Counted from the stretch's first letter, positions 11,358 to 23,452 are shown. The stretch is DNA of 64,000 bases from Erythroxylum novogranatense (GCA_029891385.1 CM057235.1:10349001-10413000); one strand, 5' to 3'. Notes: generated from the letters alone by a model not told the origin. Numbers and translations: made by a program.

Positions 11358-13060
11358 TGACCTTAACTTAGTTTGTTTTCTTTGTGTGTGCAGGCCTACT
11401 CTCCTGTATCTTCTATATGCTTTCCTTGTAGTTGTTCTTCATTCCTCGATGTAGTACACCATGTTCCACACCAGATCAACGTAGTGATCTCCCCCACATT
11501 CGCATCGTATTTCTATCCCTTTCTTTGTTGCTTGTTAGTGTAATTTCTTTTAGTTTTAATTCTTGTCCTTGTTTGTGTTAATTTTTTCTTTTGTCTTAGA
11601 CCCATCTTTTAATTTTTTGTATCACATTAGAAATTGTGTTATGTTTAATTATGGGGGGAGTATTAGTTAAAAATAAAAATAAAAAATAAATTTTATTTGT
11701 GCGCTGTGTCTTTGTTTTCCTATTTAATGTTTAGAGATGCATGATCATTAAATGAACTCGATCGGGATTAGAAATGCATAATATGAGCTAATGATTATAC
11801 TAGCATGCTTGGAATGATTAATTTGGATTTCGGTTAAAGGGACATTAGCTTATTGTGATAGATGAATGATAGTTTTCCTTGGTAAGAATTTGAGTCATTT
11901 GAAATATTTACACCAAATTTAAGTATTCTTTGTTGAAAGTGTTCTTTCATGATTGAGGAATTCTAGAACTTGCTTGCAAATAATAGTTGAGATTACATAA
12001 TCTTATGCAAATGTTAAAATGATGAAGACAATTAGGATTTACCTCTTTTGCTTAAAATGTCACCATGATGTGACCTTTAATGAACCCCCTTTGAGCTTAA
12101 CATGAAACCTTTTCTTTCTTTAAACCCAAAATATGAGCCTTGACCTTATTATTTATCCTCTTCCTTATACCTACTATAAGGCAAATTGAGCATTTAAATG
12201 TGTATGAATGAGTTTAGGGAATAATTGTTTTAAAAAGTGTGGGGGAATCATAACATATAGTGGCTTTTGAGTTAGGAATGGGTAGGGTTGTAATAATGCG
12301 TATCTCTCCTCTACATTTTTTTCTCTTCTAAACTTGATCTTGCTCTAAATAAATAAATGAAAAATATAAAAAAAGAGAAAAATCAAGAAAAAAGAGAAGA
12401 GAGAAAAAGGAAAGGAAAAGAAAGGAAATAGAAATAAAAGAAAGGAAGAGAAGATGACCAGAAAGTGAAAAAAAGAGGAGAGAAGTAAAAAAATTTGGGG
12501 TGGGGTTGGGGGGTGTGATTATTTTGTTAAATGAGAGGAAAAATAGAGTGTTTTATGGTTCATTGTTTTGTATTATTTTAAATGCTCAATTTGTGTTATG
12601 GTTTTAAATTACAAATTTCCTTTTTCGTACCCTTAGCTTGGCCCCATTACAACCTAAATAAAGACCTTTATATTGATGCTTATGTTTGATATGAGTGGTG
12701 GAGATTGGATTGGTAAGCAAGCTTATGATAGATGCCTTATATGAGATGAACGATGAGTGAATACATATCCCACCTTTGAATGCTTAAGAGGATGGAGAGT
12801 AGAGTGAGTATCTATCACACTTGTTGATGGTTCTTTGAATTGAAGTGCTTGTTGATTTTGGCTAAATATGCAAACAACAGCTTGTTCATGGAGTATTATG
12901 AGTTTCAAGTCTTTAGGTTGTGTTTATTGAAATGATCGTTGATATATTTGACTATTATTTGGGAAAATTGTTATTTCCATTGTTTGTTTTTATAGTCTAG
13001 TGTTCTTTATTTTGCTTGAGGACAAGTACCTATTATTCAATTTAGCTTTAAACTTAATAG
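11358..13060 (+). mobile_element. Noncoding 3' part of the gag-only Athila-like element
   Basis: No pol follows gag. The stretch holds low-complexity purine runs (12355-12490), a PPT-like AAGTGTGGGGGAA at about 12235-12247, and TTGCTTGAGGACAAG at about 13013-13027. Both motifs recur in the 3' noncoding part of Athila/Tat elements. I found no 3' LTR matching 8624-9847, so the right edge is uncertain and the element may be truncated. Confidence 0.45.
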
Positions 13061-13503
13061 ATAAAATATGCTTTATAATTAAACATCATGTAATGTCTCG
13101 TCTCTCAAATTGTTGAAGGATCTAAAGTGTTAGACTATCAAGTCACATGAGTGACATCATATAAAATGAATTTAGTCATTTATGATATGATTTTATAATT
13201 TTGTTCATATGCATAATATTAGCATACACACATGAATCGTGATTCAGACAAATTGCACTCAATTGACATATTCTACGGTATGAAACTAAAATGAATGTGA
13301 CATGAATGTGCAATTCCAATGTCTTGTACTTTGGATTACCAATGACAAGAATTGATGGACTATAACATTTATTGTTACAATTGAAAAATTGATGAATTAA
13401 AAGGTACATTTAGTCTAGGTAAAAATGCCAAGTGGCAAGATAGGTGGATACGTGGAAAATTAGGATGACAAAGCCTATAAAATAAGTGACATTTAACATA
13501 TAT
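13061..13503. other. Unassigned sequence between two retrotransposons
   Basis: No domain, terminal repeat or RNA gene was recognised. The sequence is AT-rich and resembles LTR sequence in texture, but no partner copy is present in the window. Confidence 0.4.
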
Positions 13504-14509
13504 TGTTAAGTCAAAATGACTTTACGATTAATTTTGACGAAAACCAAATAATGAGACGGAACCAAAGTGAGATGAAAGCAAAAGCAAAGTGAAACGGAAG
13601 CAAAAGCAAAATGAGATAGAAACAAAAGCAAAATGAGACGGAGTGAAAATGAGACGGAAGCAAAAGCAAAATGAGATGGAGCGAAAATGAGACGGAAGCA
13701 AAAGCAAAATAAGATGGAGCGAAAATGAGACAGAAGCAAAGGCAAAATGAGACAGAAGCCAAAGTAAAATAAGATGGAAGCGAAAGCAAAATGAGACGGA
13801 AGGAAAATGAGACAGAAGCGAAAGTGACATAAGTCGGAAGCAATATGAGACGAAGCGTAGTAGAAAAGAAGACGAAGAAAATGAGACGAAGAAGCAAATC
13901 AGTTTGAGTTAGTTATAGAATTCAACTGAATAACTGTTTCTTTAAAGATCAAGAATCAAGAAGAAAGAAGCAGTTATCAAGAAGCAGTTGAAGACGAAGA
14001 CTATAAATATGAGTCGAAGTCGAAGACTAAAAAAGTTAGTGATTTTGTTAGTGATATTCAAAAGTTAAATACTGTATTTGTGTGAAAACACGAGAGCTAT
14101 ATTTTTTGTAACAAAGCTTGCAATATCTTTCTGTAAGGAAGAAGAATAGCTGAGAACCTGAAGAGGCTAAGTGAGAAAAAGAATACTTGCTGTAAGAGAC
14201 CTGAAGAGGCTTGGTGAAAAGAATACTTGTACTTTTGTGAAGTATAGTGAAATCTCATAAGGGACTCTGAGGACTGGACGTAGCCCACGGTTTAGGGTGA
14301 ATCAATATAAAATTGCTGTGTCGACTCTCACTTTTATCTCTTAAGTCTTGTTTCTATTGTTGATATAAATACTTCATAATATTGTTTGTCAATTGTTTTG
14401 AGAAAACAATTTTTAAGAAAGGGGATTGTATTAAAAATTCGAATATACAATTCAACCCCCTCCTTCTTGTGCACTTTGTATATCATATACTAACGTGTGA
14501 TTCACTTCA
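13504..14509 (+). mobile_element. 5' LTR of a SIRE-type Ty1/copia element
   Basis: The right end is set by an intact initiator-Met primer site directly after TTCA (14511 onward). The left end, TGTTAAG at 13504, is inferred. The LTR contains a minisatellite and, in its last third, a GAATCAATATAAA-type stretch typical of SIRE LTRs. The second LTR is missing because the element is broken at 17022. Confidence 0.6.
13556..13870. repeat. Purine-rich minisatellite in the SIRE LTR
   Basis: A unit of about 20-22 bp (ATGAGACGGAAGCAAAAGCA and variants) is repeated roughly a dozen times. On the opposite strand the repeat creates overlapping open frames of Phe/Ser/Leu-rich peptides (13506-13897), which are not genes. 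Confidence 0.85.
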
Positions 14510-14510
14510 A

Positions 14511-14524
14511 TTGGTATCAGAGCT
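14511..14524 (+). other. Primer-binding site, initiator-Met type
   Basis: TTGGTATCAGAGCT matches the complement of the plant initiator Met tRNA 3' end and lies immediately after the LTR and 43 bp before the gag start codon. Confidence 0.85.
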
Positions 14525-14566
14525 CAATGTCCAAGAACTACCGTAACAAAGTGTGGATAAAGATCC

Positions 14567-17022
14567 ATGGCAGAGTCACACGTATATATAGCTGAAGGTG
14601 CCTTGGTAACTAGACCTCCGACATTCAATGGAGAAGACTATCATTACTGGAAAGACAGGATGCGGCTCTTCATTGAATCCACTCATATTGATCTTTGGGA
14701 GATAATAGAAAATGGACCTTATACACCGATAGATAAAGAAGGAAATGCCATTCCACGAATCAGATGGTCTGCAGAACAACAAACAAGATTCCAGCTAAAT
14801 TCGAAGGCCAAGTTCTGCTTAAGCTGTGCCCTAAGCAGAAGTGAGTACGACAAAGTTCACGGATGCGATACTACGAAGGAGATGTGGGAGAAGCTATCCA
14901 TTGCACATGAAGGCACAAATCAAGTAAAAGAGTCCAAGATAAGCATTCTTGTACACCAATATGAGCTGTTCAAAATGAAAGACAAAGAGTCTATCAATCA
15001 AATGTTTGGAAGATTTCAAACTATCATCAATGGACTTAAAGCTCTCGGTAGAACGTACGACAATCAAGATCACATTAGAAAGATCTTAAGAAGCTTACCG
15101 AAGAGATGGAGGCCAAAAGTTACAACTGTACAAGAAGCCAAGGATTTAAGCATATTAAAGCTTAATGAATTACTTGGATCTCTAAAGATACATGAAGTTG
15201 AACTCGATGTTGAAGATAAGCCCAGATGAGACAAATCCATAGCATTGAAGGCTAGACAGAAGAATAAGAAGAATCAAAGGAAGGGAAGCTCATTGTCAAA
15301 AGCGCTGAAGATTGAGGTAGTCAAGGATGACGATTCCATTAATTCAAATCATACTTCAAGCGAGGAAGATGATGAATTATCCTTTATCTTGAGAAACATC
15401 TGACGCAAGTGGAAGAAAAAGACTAAAGGAAATAAAGAATCCTACTTCAAGAAGAATAGCAAAGATGAAGGGAAGAACGAGAAAACATCCATCATATGCT
15501 ATGAATGCAATAAACCGGGACATTACAAGTCCGAGTATCCATTGTTAAAGAAAAAGCCAAAGAAGAGTAGAGAAGGCAAGAAAAGCATGATGGCAACTTG
15601 AGAAGATCTAGATTCGTCTGAATCAGATACAGACTCAGAAGCATCGGTGCAAGCAAATATTTTCCTAGTAGCTGAGGAAGAAAGTGATGAGGAGGTAACC
15701 TCAAAGTTTAATGAATTACAAGATGCATACTCAGAACTATTAGAAGATTCTCATGCATTTCTAAAGCAGTATAAGTTGCTTAAGAAAAAGTACGCAAAAA
15801 ACTTGAAAAACACGCAAGCATTAGAAGAGGAAAATGTCTACCTAAAGAAACAAGTAGATGAGTTGAAGAAAAAGGTTGTGGTAGATAGATCTGAAGAAAT
15901 CAATAAACTGAAACAGAGAATAAATAGTCTTTCAGCTGATCTATCAACATTTATAGAGAGTACGAGAAAAATGAATGACATGCTAGGGAAATACAGGCAC
16001 CCTAATGATAAAACTGGATTAGGTTTTAGTAAAAACCATCCCCAACATAAAAAGGTTTCTGCTCCCTTAAGGAAGAAATTTCATCAACCTATTAATTATC
16101 AGAGATATCATCAATTGCATCATCATACTATGAATTGTGCACGAACTAACCCTAAAGGACCCAAGAAAATTTGGGTACCTAAGAGACAGATAATACTACT
16201 TGCAGATATCCTTCCTTGGAAAAAGCAGCCAGTACCATTGGCATTTAGACAGTGGATACTCGTGATACATGACGGGAATAAGGTCTATGTTCCTAGATCT
16301 TCAGTATAAGAAGAGAGGATCAGTAACTTTTGTAGAAAACCAGCAGGTCAAGATAATTGGAGTTGGTAAAATAGGTAAAGATTCCTTTACATGCATTGAT
16401 AATGTGCTGCTAGTTGATAGTTTAAAACATAATTTGGTTAGTGTCAGTCAATTATGTGATTTTGGTTTTGAAGTGTCTTTTAGTCAAAATTCTTGTGAAG
16501 TCAAAAACAAGGATGAGTCCATATTCTTTTCTGCCAAAAGACAAAACAATCCTTACAAAATCAATTTGGAAGATTTTCAAAATCAAAATATTTCCTATTT
16601 TATATCTACTGATCAAGAAAAATTGATTTGGCATAAAAGCTAGGTCATATCAGTTTTAAACATATTTCTAAGTTGATTAAACATGATTTAGTAAGAGGTT
16701 TACAAAAAATATGTTTTAATAAGGATTTCTTTTGTGAAAGTTGTCAAAGAGGAAAACAAGTTAAAACAACGTTTTCTTCTAAAATGTTGTAACTTCTTCT
16801 AGACCTTTAGAGTTGTTGCATATGGATTTATTTGGTCCAACTAGAACATTGAGTCTTGGCGGAAAGAAGTATGGACTTGTTATTGTTGATGATTTCACTA
16901 GATTTTGTTGGATATTGTTTTTATCACATAAAGATGAGTCTTTTAAGTGTTTTAAGGTCCTCTCCAAAAAGTTACATAATGATAAAGGTATGTCTATAGC
17001 TAGTATTAGAAGTGATTATTTT
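14567..17022 (+). pseudogene. SIRE-type Ty1/copia gag-pol, 5' part, broken
   Basis: The frame opens at 14567 with a UBN2/DUF4219-type gag (residues 1-220: FNGEDYHYWKDRMRLFIES). It continues in the same frame past three stops at 15227, 15401 and 15599, two of which look like CGA-to-TGA and one like TGG-to-TGA. A CCHC zinc knuckle follows (CYECNKPGHYKSEY, last Cys replaced by Tyr), then a long coiled coil (about 15700-15990), characteristic of SIRE/Maximus gag. After a frameshift near 16220 comes the aspartic protease motif (LDSG, then MTG), the gag-pre-integrase domain (LIWHK, GHISFKHISKL, CESCQRGKQ) and the start of integrase (LLHMDLFGPT, VDDFTRFCW, IRSD). The frame ends abruptly where an LTR starts at 17023; the rest of integrase, RT and RNase H are not in the window. 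Confidence 0.9.
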
Positions 17023-18185
17023 TAGACCCCGAACTTTTGGTAGAAATTAAAAATATTAAATGGAATTAAATGAGTGTGTTTGTATAGGTATTGTGTTATA
17101 AATGTTATTGTGCTTAAAGGAAATTGATGAGAAATGAAGTGATTGGTTTTGATGACTTTGAAATTTGAGTAGATTTGTATGAGTTATGAAAGTTAAGTGA
17201 ATGAACTAGTTGATTGAAATGGAAGTTGAAAAGCAAGAAATAATTAGTGAAAGTGTTATATTTTGAAGAAAATAGAAAGTTTGATTTGAAAGTTGACTTT
17301 TGATTTAGGCACATTTTGAGAAAATGATCTACATGAAATTTGTAGATTATGTTGAGAGCTTTTCCGTAGCCATAAAGTATGCTATTTTTCGATATCAGGA
17401 TTGAAAGTTATGATCTTTGAAAGTTAAGTGTATTTTACTTTATTTGAAAAATGCTATTAAGAGTAATATTGCGTATGACTTTTGTGAAAGAGAAATGTGT
17501 ATGCGTATGTCCTTTGGTGTTGAGTTTGATGTGGGAAAATGGTTTTGGAATAGTTTATTTGGGGAGTTGAATTGTGTTTGAGATGAATTAGTTGAAGAGT
17601 TTGTGGTAGTGGGTAATGTGTTGATATGTGAAGTTCATGTATTGGAATGGCGTTTAGAGACTTCAATGGCAAATCTGTATTGATTTAGATAGATTTAGCC
17701 AAAGTGGTCTTAATGAAAGTGGTATATTATGTTTTTATCTTTCCATTGATATAAGGCACGAAAATATTGGATAAGGGAGTAGAAAGTTATGATTTTTAGA
17801 AGTTCTGATGCTGTTTAGTGTGAAGCTGATCGACCAGTCCGTTTGTATGAAGTTTTTGACCCAGTTAAAGTTTGATCTGATTTTTAAGGCCTTCATGAAA
17901 GTTGAAGAGGGTTCTTTTACCTTTCTATAGACACCAAGTTTGTCAAATTTGGAGTTCTGAGTCAAAAGTTATGATGTTTACAAGTTTTGGTACTGTGAAG
18001 AGTTTATCGATCGGTCAATTGTAGCAAACTTTTGATTCTTTTACTGTCCGAGCTTGCCTTTGAGTCCTTCTTAAAAATGGTAGATCTGTCTCTTAGCTTT
18101 CCAATGAAACAAACCGCGACTGATTTGGAGCTCGAACTCAAAAGTTATGAAGGTTTGAAGTTCGAAGGTCGGATCAGAGTGGAAG

Positions 18186-18330
18186 AGCGCCCCGCTCGGC
18201 CGAGCGACCCGTGTGGGCGCACGAGGCCGAGCGGCCCGCGCGGGCGCAAGGCCGAGCGACCTGTGCGGGCGCATGGCCGAGCGACCTACACGGGCGCAAG
18301 GCCGCGTGGTCCCGCAGCTCGACCATTGTG
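18186..18330. repeat. CpG-rich tandem palindrome repeat, copy in 5' LTR
   Basis: Units of about 27 bp built around GGCCGAGCGACC and GCGGGCGCA. I count about four units here. The second LTR has a shorter array at 23148-23250. Confidence 0.85.
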
Positions 18331-18527
18331 TCCGATTTTTGATCGACCGACCTCCCTTCTTTGTTTTGAGCATAACTTCTTCGTCCGACATCCGATCGAC
18401 CTGATTTTTGAAGTGTTGGATTCCTAAGACATTTTTCTATCTTTCCATACTAGATAGATCAGTTTTGGCATTAAATGGAGAAAGATAGCTCGGATTATAG
18501 TGAGCTGATCAGTTGTAAAAGTTTGAA

Positions 18528-19200
18528 CAGTGTTCAGTATTTTGGTGATATCTTGAGCTATAGAGCTCGGATCGAGTTTATTATTTTTTCAAATTAAACT
18601 AGAGAGATGGGGCTACAAATGTTATGAAGGAGCCAATCGACAATGTAGCTTCTAAGACTTTCAAATACAGGTCGGAAGTTAGGTATAGAGTTCAGTCTCA
18701 GCTTTGTAATGGTATGAGCAGTGTTCAGTATTTTGGAGTTATATCGGTCGCTAGAGCTCCGATCGATCTGATTCTTTTTTCAAAATAAACTAGAGACATA
18801 GATCTATAAATGTTATTAAGGATTCGATCGACAATTGAGCCTCTAATACTTTCAAATACGGGTCGGAAGTTCGAGGTAGTGTTCAGTCTCGGTGTTGTAG
18901 TGGCTGAACATTGTTCAGTATTTTGGCTATATCTCGATCACTAGAGCTCGAATTGAGTTGATTATTTTTGAAAATTAAACTAGAGAGATGGGGCTACAAA
19001 ATTTATGAAGGAGCCGATCAACAATGGAGCCTCTAAGACTTCCAAATTCGGGTCGGAAGTTAGGTGTAGTGTTCAGCCTCGAGTCTGAAGAACAAACTTC
19101 AGTATTTTGGAGATATCTTGAGTTATAGAGCTCCAAACGATCTGATTCTTGAAGCGATGGAGTCGTAAGACATAGAGGGACATTTCTCTAGAGTTTTTAA
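18528..19200 (+). repeat. Four tandem units of about 190 bp in 5' LTR
   Basis: Each unit starts near CAGTGTTCAGTATTTTGG (18528, 18719, 18909 and a diverged 19094) and includes AAACTAGAGA and CGGGTCGGAAGTT. Spacings are 191, 190 and 185 bp. The same four units occur at 23453-24120 in the second LTR. Confidence 0.85.
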
Positions 19201-19915
19201 GGCAAAAAGGAAGGGGTAATTTTGGAAGTTTACTTAAGGAGTTGAGATCTAAGGCTTATAAGTAAGGGACAAAAAGGTCATTCATACTTCATTTTAATGA
19301 GTTGGCATTATAAAGGTAAGGGCTGCTGTAGGATGAGAAGAATCACGATTTTTCTAGAGGAAGAAAGAAGAAATAAGAAGAGGAGAGGAGAAGCAAGTTC
19401 GTAGGAGAAGAAGAAGAAAGAAAAGAGAGATGCTGCCAGGGTTTCGTTTTCCATGGGCTATAAGCATGATTTTTACATGGATTCAAGAAGAAAAACATGA
19501 AAGGAGATGAATGCTACAAGATGGGTCAAGCAAAAGTTGAAAATGGTGGAAGATAAAGGTAAGAGAACCTTATGAGCTTTGAGATTTCCTTGGGTTTTTG
19601 GTTGATTTGGTATGAGATGTATATGGGTTTGTGATTTATAAAGTTAATGTTGGTGATTTAGCCTTAGGTTATGTTTAATTTTGGATGGAAATTAATTAGG
19701 GTTTATGCCCAAATTTGGAATTTGGGGATTTTGGAAATTTGTGATTTAGAAAGCTTGAATATATGAGGGATTAGTGTTTCTAAGTTCAATTTGAGGATTA
19801 AGTTAATTATGATATTGAATTTGGGTGGAATTGCTTTAGGTAAAGTTAAATTGGAAGAAAGAAGGAATCAATGGACAAATTGGAGCGAGGAACAAGTTTC
19901 TAGCATCGTTTCGAG

Positions 19916-20620
19916 GTGGGTAATGTATTTATAATTTGAATTTATAAGCCACTACTGCTTTCTTTAAATAAAGAGATTTTCTGATTTCAATTGCATCATA
20001 AATGTTGCATAATTGTATGAATGATTTGAAAAATCATTTTTGATTCAATAAATGGACTTTGGATGAATTGCAACATACATTGTGTTATGCCTCGAAAGAT
20101 TTCCTGGCATTGTGTATATTCGTAAAAGAGTATTCGATTAATTGATTTGAGCATGATATGTGCTTTTGTGTGGGCAAGAGAGAACCTATTTCGTTAAGTC
20201 ATGTGCACGTTGACCCCCCTTTAGCCTTCTCCTGGCTGCCTGCTTGAGGCTTACGAGATCCGAAAAATGGACTCGTCGTGTTTACGGTAAACTTCGGTTT
20301 CCGTCGTGTTTATGAAACTCTCGAGCCATTTGTGTGTATTGCATATGTGATATGACATTGCATCTATAAATTGTCAAGTTGATGCATTCATGTTTTGTAA
20401 TCTATGAATTTATGGATGAAAGCCTAAGAATCATACGTTTTATAAACTGCGAGTTTGACTAAAGCAAGAAAAGAACTTTTAAAAACGTACTTTACGGATT
20501 TCAAAGAAATGTTTTCTAAGACCAGAAAAGAAAAAGAATTTCAAGGATTTTGGTTATATATTTGTTATAAACTGTTAACCACGGGCTGTAAAGCTCACCC
20601 CCCTTCATTCCCATCCACAG
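19916..20620 (+). other. Intron-like segment inside LTR
   Basis: Donor-like CGAG|GTGGGTAA at 19916 and, 705 bp downstream, GCTCACCCCCC, a pyrimidine tract and CCACAG|GTGATGAG ending at 20620. Another donor-like AAAG|GTAAGAG lies upstream near 19559. The same layout occurs in three other LTR families here. Confidence 0.4.
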
Positions 20621-21376
20621 GTGATGAGAAGAAGATCGGGTGAAAGAAAATGAAGATTTCTGTTTGCATGTGTTTATATTGTATTATTGTTAAGTTAGAT
20701 GGTTGCTGAGAAGTCTAGAATCGTTGTGTATTGTGTACTTTGGTTTAGGGTTATGGGTAATGTATAAGGCTTGAAAATGTCACTATGATTTGTATAAAGC
20801 TTTGATTTATGAAATGGTGTATAAATCGTAATTGTATTTATGAGGTTTGGATGAGGCTATTGAGTTATGGTATTGCACATGGATATGTTATATAACTTGT
20901 GTATGCTCAACTGAGATATAAGCATGATTTGTATATGGAGAAATGTGAATGAACGGGTATTGGACATTGGATAGTGCGATTGTATGTGAATGTTATTGGA
21001 TTGAGGATATTGAAGTCATTTGTAAGAGATGAAAGAAGGAAAGAAAGAAAGAAAAAAGTACACAGATTTGGATTAGTTTAGACTAATAGTCTTAAGGTTT
21101 CCAACGCAAACGCTTTCTTTGATATTTGTTCACGGATTTCGGAAATTGATTTCGATTCGATTTGATCCAATGTTTACTTCGTTTCGATTTGCTTCCGCTT
21201 TGTGTTATTCGATTCGCCTTCGGATTTGATTTATCCGATTCATCATTTGATTCGTATCTGATTTGATTTCGCCTTATGTTTCGTCCCCTTGCTTTGATTC
21301 GATTCATATTGGTTCGTATTTGTATTCATTTTTTGTTTCTCCGGTTGGGATCCGGTTTCTGGATCGGGTCCCAACA

Positions 21377-21983
21377 GTTGTGGTATTAGAGTTAGGTTAT
21401 ATGATCTTACTTGTGCGTATGTGTATGAGTAAGAAATGGATAAGAGTTTGGGAGGATAAGATTGATCTTGTGAGAATGTGAGCATGATGTGTTTGTCTTT
21501 CATGAATTATTTGACGAATCTAAATGATCGTTTTGATTGAGGTGATGAGTTATATGATTGAATTAGTGAGAGTGTGATATTGATGTGAATAAGTGTTTAT
21601 GAATTATTCGAGGAATGATAGTGACTATTTGATTTAAGTGTCAAGAGTATGATTGATTTTAAGATTGTGTGTATAGAAATTAAGATTAGAAATTCATGAT
21701 GAGTTTGGATGATTTGACTTCAAATATATAGGAGATGCAATAACAGAATATTTGAAAGATGAGCTTGATGATAGGAATATATGTATTGATATGGTATGGG
21801 TGATATGTGACTCAAGAATTGAAAAATTGTGAAGAGATTGAGAATATGTATGATGGGGACATTAGATAAGAAAAGTGATTGATTTTGATCTGTTGGAAAG
21901 AAATTAGTTAAGAGATTGTGTTACTTCATAATGTCTTAGTAGGAATTTCGAGGACGAAATTCTTATAAGAGGGGGAGAATTAA
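21377..21983 (+). mobile_element. Minimal internal region with primer site and polypurine tract
   Basis: Only 607 bp separate the LTRs. The primer site TGGTATTAGAGTTAGG (21381-21396) is the initiator-Met site with C-to-T changes. The 3' end (21941-21983) contains TTTCGAGGACGAAATTC followed by AGAGGGGGAGAATTA. This resembles the last codons of a Ty3/gypsy pol gene running into its polypurine tract. No other coding sequence remains, so replication would need proteins from another element. Confidence 0.8.
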
Positions 21984-23147
21984 TGGACCCCGAACTTTCG
22001 GTAGAAATTATAAATATTAAATGGAATTAAATGAGTGTGTTTTTATAGGTATTGTGTTATAAATGTTATTGTGCTTAAAGGAAATTGATGAGAAATGAAG
22101 TGATTGGTTTTGATGACTTTGAAATTTGAGTAGATTTGTATGAGTTATGAAAGTTAGGTGAATGAACTAGTTGATTGAAATGGAAGTTGAAAAGCAAGAA
22201 ATAATTAGTGAAAGTGTTATATTTTGAAGAAAATAGAAAGTTTGATTTGAAAGTTGACTTTTTGATTTAGGCACATTTTGAGAAAATGATCTACATAAAA
22301 TTTGTAGATTATGTTGAGAGCTTTTCGTAGCCATAAAGTATGCTATTTTTCGATATCGGGATTGAAAGTTATGATCTTTGAAAGTTAAGTATATTTTACT
22401 TGATTTGAAAAATGTTATTAAGAGTAAAATTGCGTATGACTTTTGTGAAAGAGAAATGTGTATGCGTATGTCCTTTGGTGTTGAGTTTGATGTGGGGAAA
22501 TGGCTTTGGAATAGTTTATTTGGGGAGTTGAATTGTGTTTGAGATGAATTAGTTGAAGAGTTTGTGGTAGTGGGTAATGTGTTGATATGTGAAGTTCATG
22601 TATTGGAATGGCATTTAGAGACTTCAATGGAAAATCCGTATTGATTTAGATAGATTTAGCCAAAGTGGTCTTAATGAAAGTGGTAGATTATGTTTTTATC
22701 TTTCCATTGATATAAGGCACGAAAATATTGGATAAGGGAGTAGAAAGTTATGATTTTTAGAAGTTCTGATGATGTTTAGTGTGAAGCTGATCGACCAGTC
22801 CGTTTGTATGAAGTTTTTGACCCAGTTAGAGGTCTAGCTGATTTTTAAGGCCTTCATGAAAGTTGAAGAGGGTTCTTTTACCTTTCTATAGACACCGAGT
22901 TTGTCAAATTTGGAGTTCTGAGTCAAAAGTTATGATGTTTACAAGTTTTGGTACTGTAAAGAATTTATCGATCGGTCACCTTGTAGCAAACTTTTGATTC
23001 CTTTAGTGTCTGAGCTTGCCTTTGAGTCCTTCTTAAAAATAGTAGAGCTGTCTCTTAGCTTTCCAATGAAATAAATCGCGACTGATTTGAAGCTCGGAGT
23101 CAAAAGTTATGAAGGTTTGAAGTTCGGAGGTCAGATTAGAGTGGAAG

Positions 23148-23250
23148 AGCGCCGTGCGGGCGCAAGGCCGAGCGACCTGTGCGGGCGCATGACCGAGCGA
23201 CCTACGCGGGCACAAGGCCGAGCGACCCGCGTGGTCGCGCAGCTCGGCCA
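23148..23250. repeat. CpG-rich tandem palindrome repeat, copy in 3' LTR
   Basis: Same unit as 18186-18330 but with about one unit fewer, so the two LTRs of one element differ in repeat number. Confidence 0.85.
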
Positions 23251-23452
23251 TTGTGTCCGATTTTTGACCGACCGACCTCCCTTCCTTGTTTTGAGCATAA
23301 CTTCTTCGTCCGACATCCGATCGACCTGATTTTCAAAGCGTTGGATTCCTAAGACATTTTTCTATCTTTCCATTCTAGATAGATCAGTTTTGGCATTAAA
23401 TAGAGAAAGATAGCTCGGATTATAGTGAGCTGATCAGTTGTAAAAGTTTGAA

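Larger units (their letters stand above)
17023..21376 (+). mobile_element. 5' LTR of a non-autonomous Ty3-type element with giant LTRs
   Basis: Matches 21984-24452 almost base for base over its first 2.5 kb. The start (TAGACCCCGAAC here, TGGACCCCGAAC in the other copy) and the end (GGGTCCCAACA) bracket 4354 bp. It is inserted in the integrase of the SIRE element. Inside are a GC-rich repeat (18186-18330), four tandem units of about 190 bp (18528-19200) and an intron-like segment (19916-20620). No coding sequence was recognised, and the many short open frames are shadows. The primer site follows directly. Confidence 0.88.

Noticed and set aside
13556..13870. Regular short repeats considered as a CRISPR array
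   Set aside because: The units are contiguous variants of a minisatellite without unique spacers, in a plant nuclear retrotransposon LTR.
13506..13897. Overlapping minus-strand frames rich in Phe, Ser and Leu
   Set aside because: They arise from reading through the purine-rich minisatellite at 13556-13870 in several frames.
18032..18427. 131-codon frame rich in Arg, Pro and Gly
   Set aside because: It is the translation of the CpG-rich tandem repeat in an LTR, and other frames and the minus strand are open there as well.
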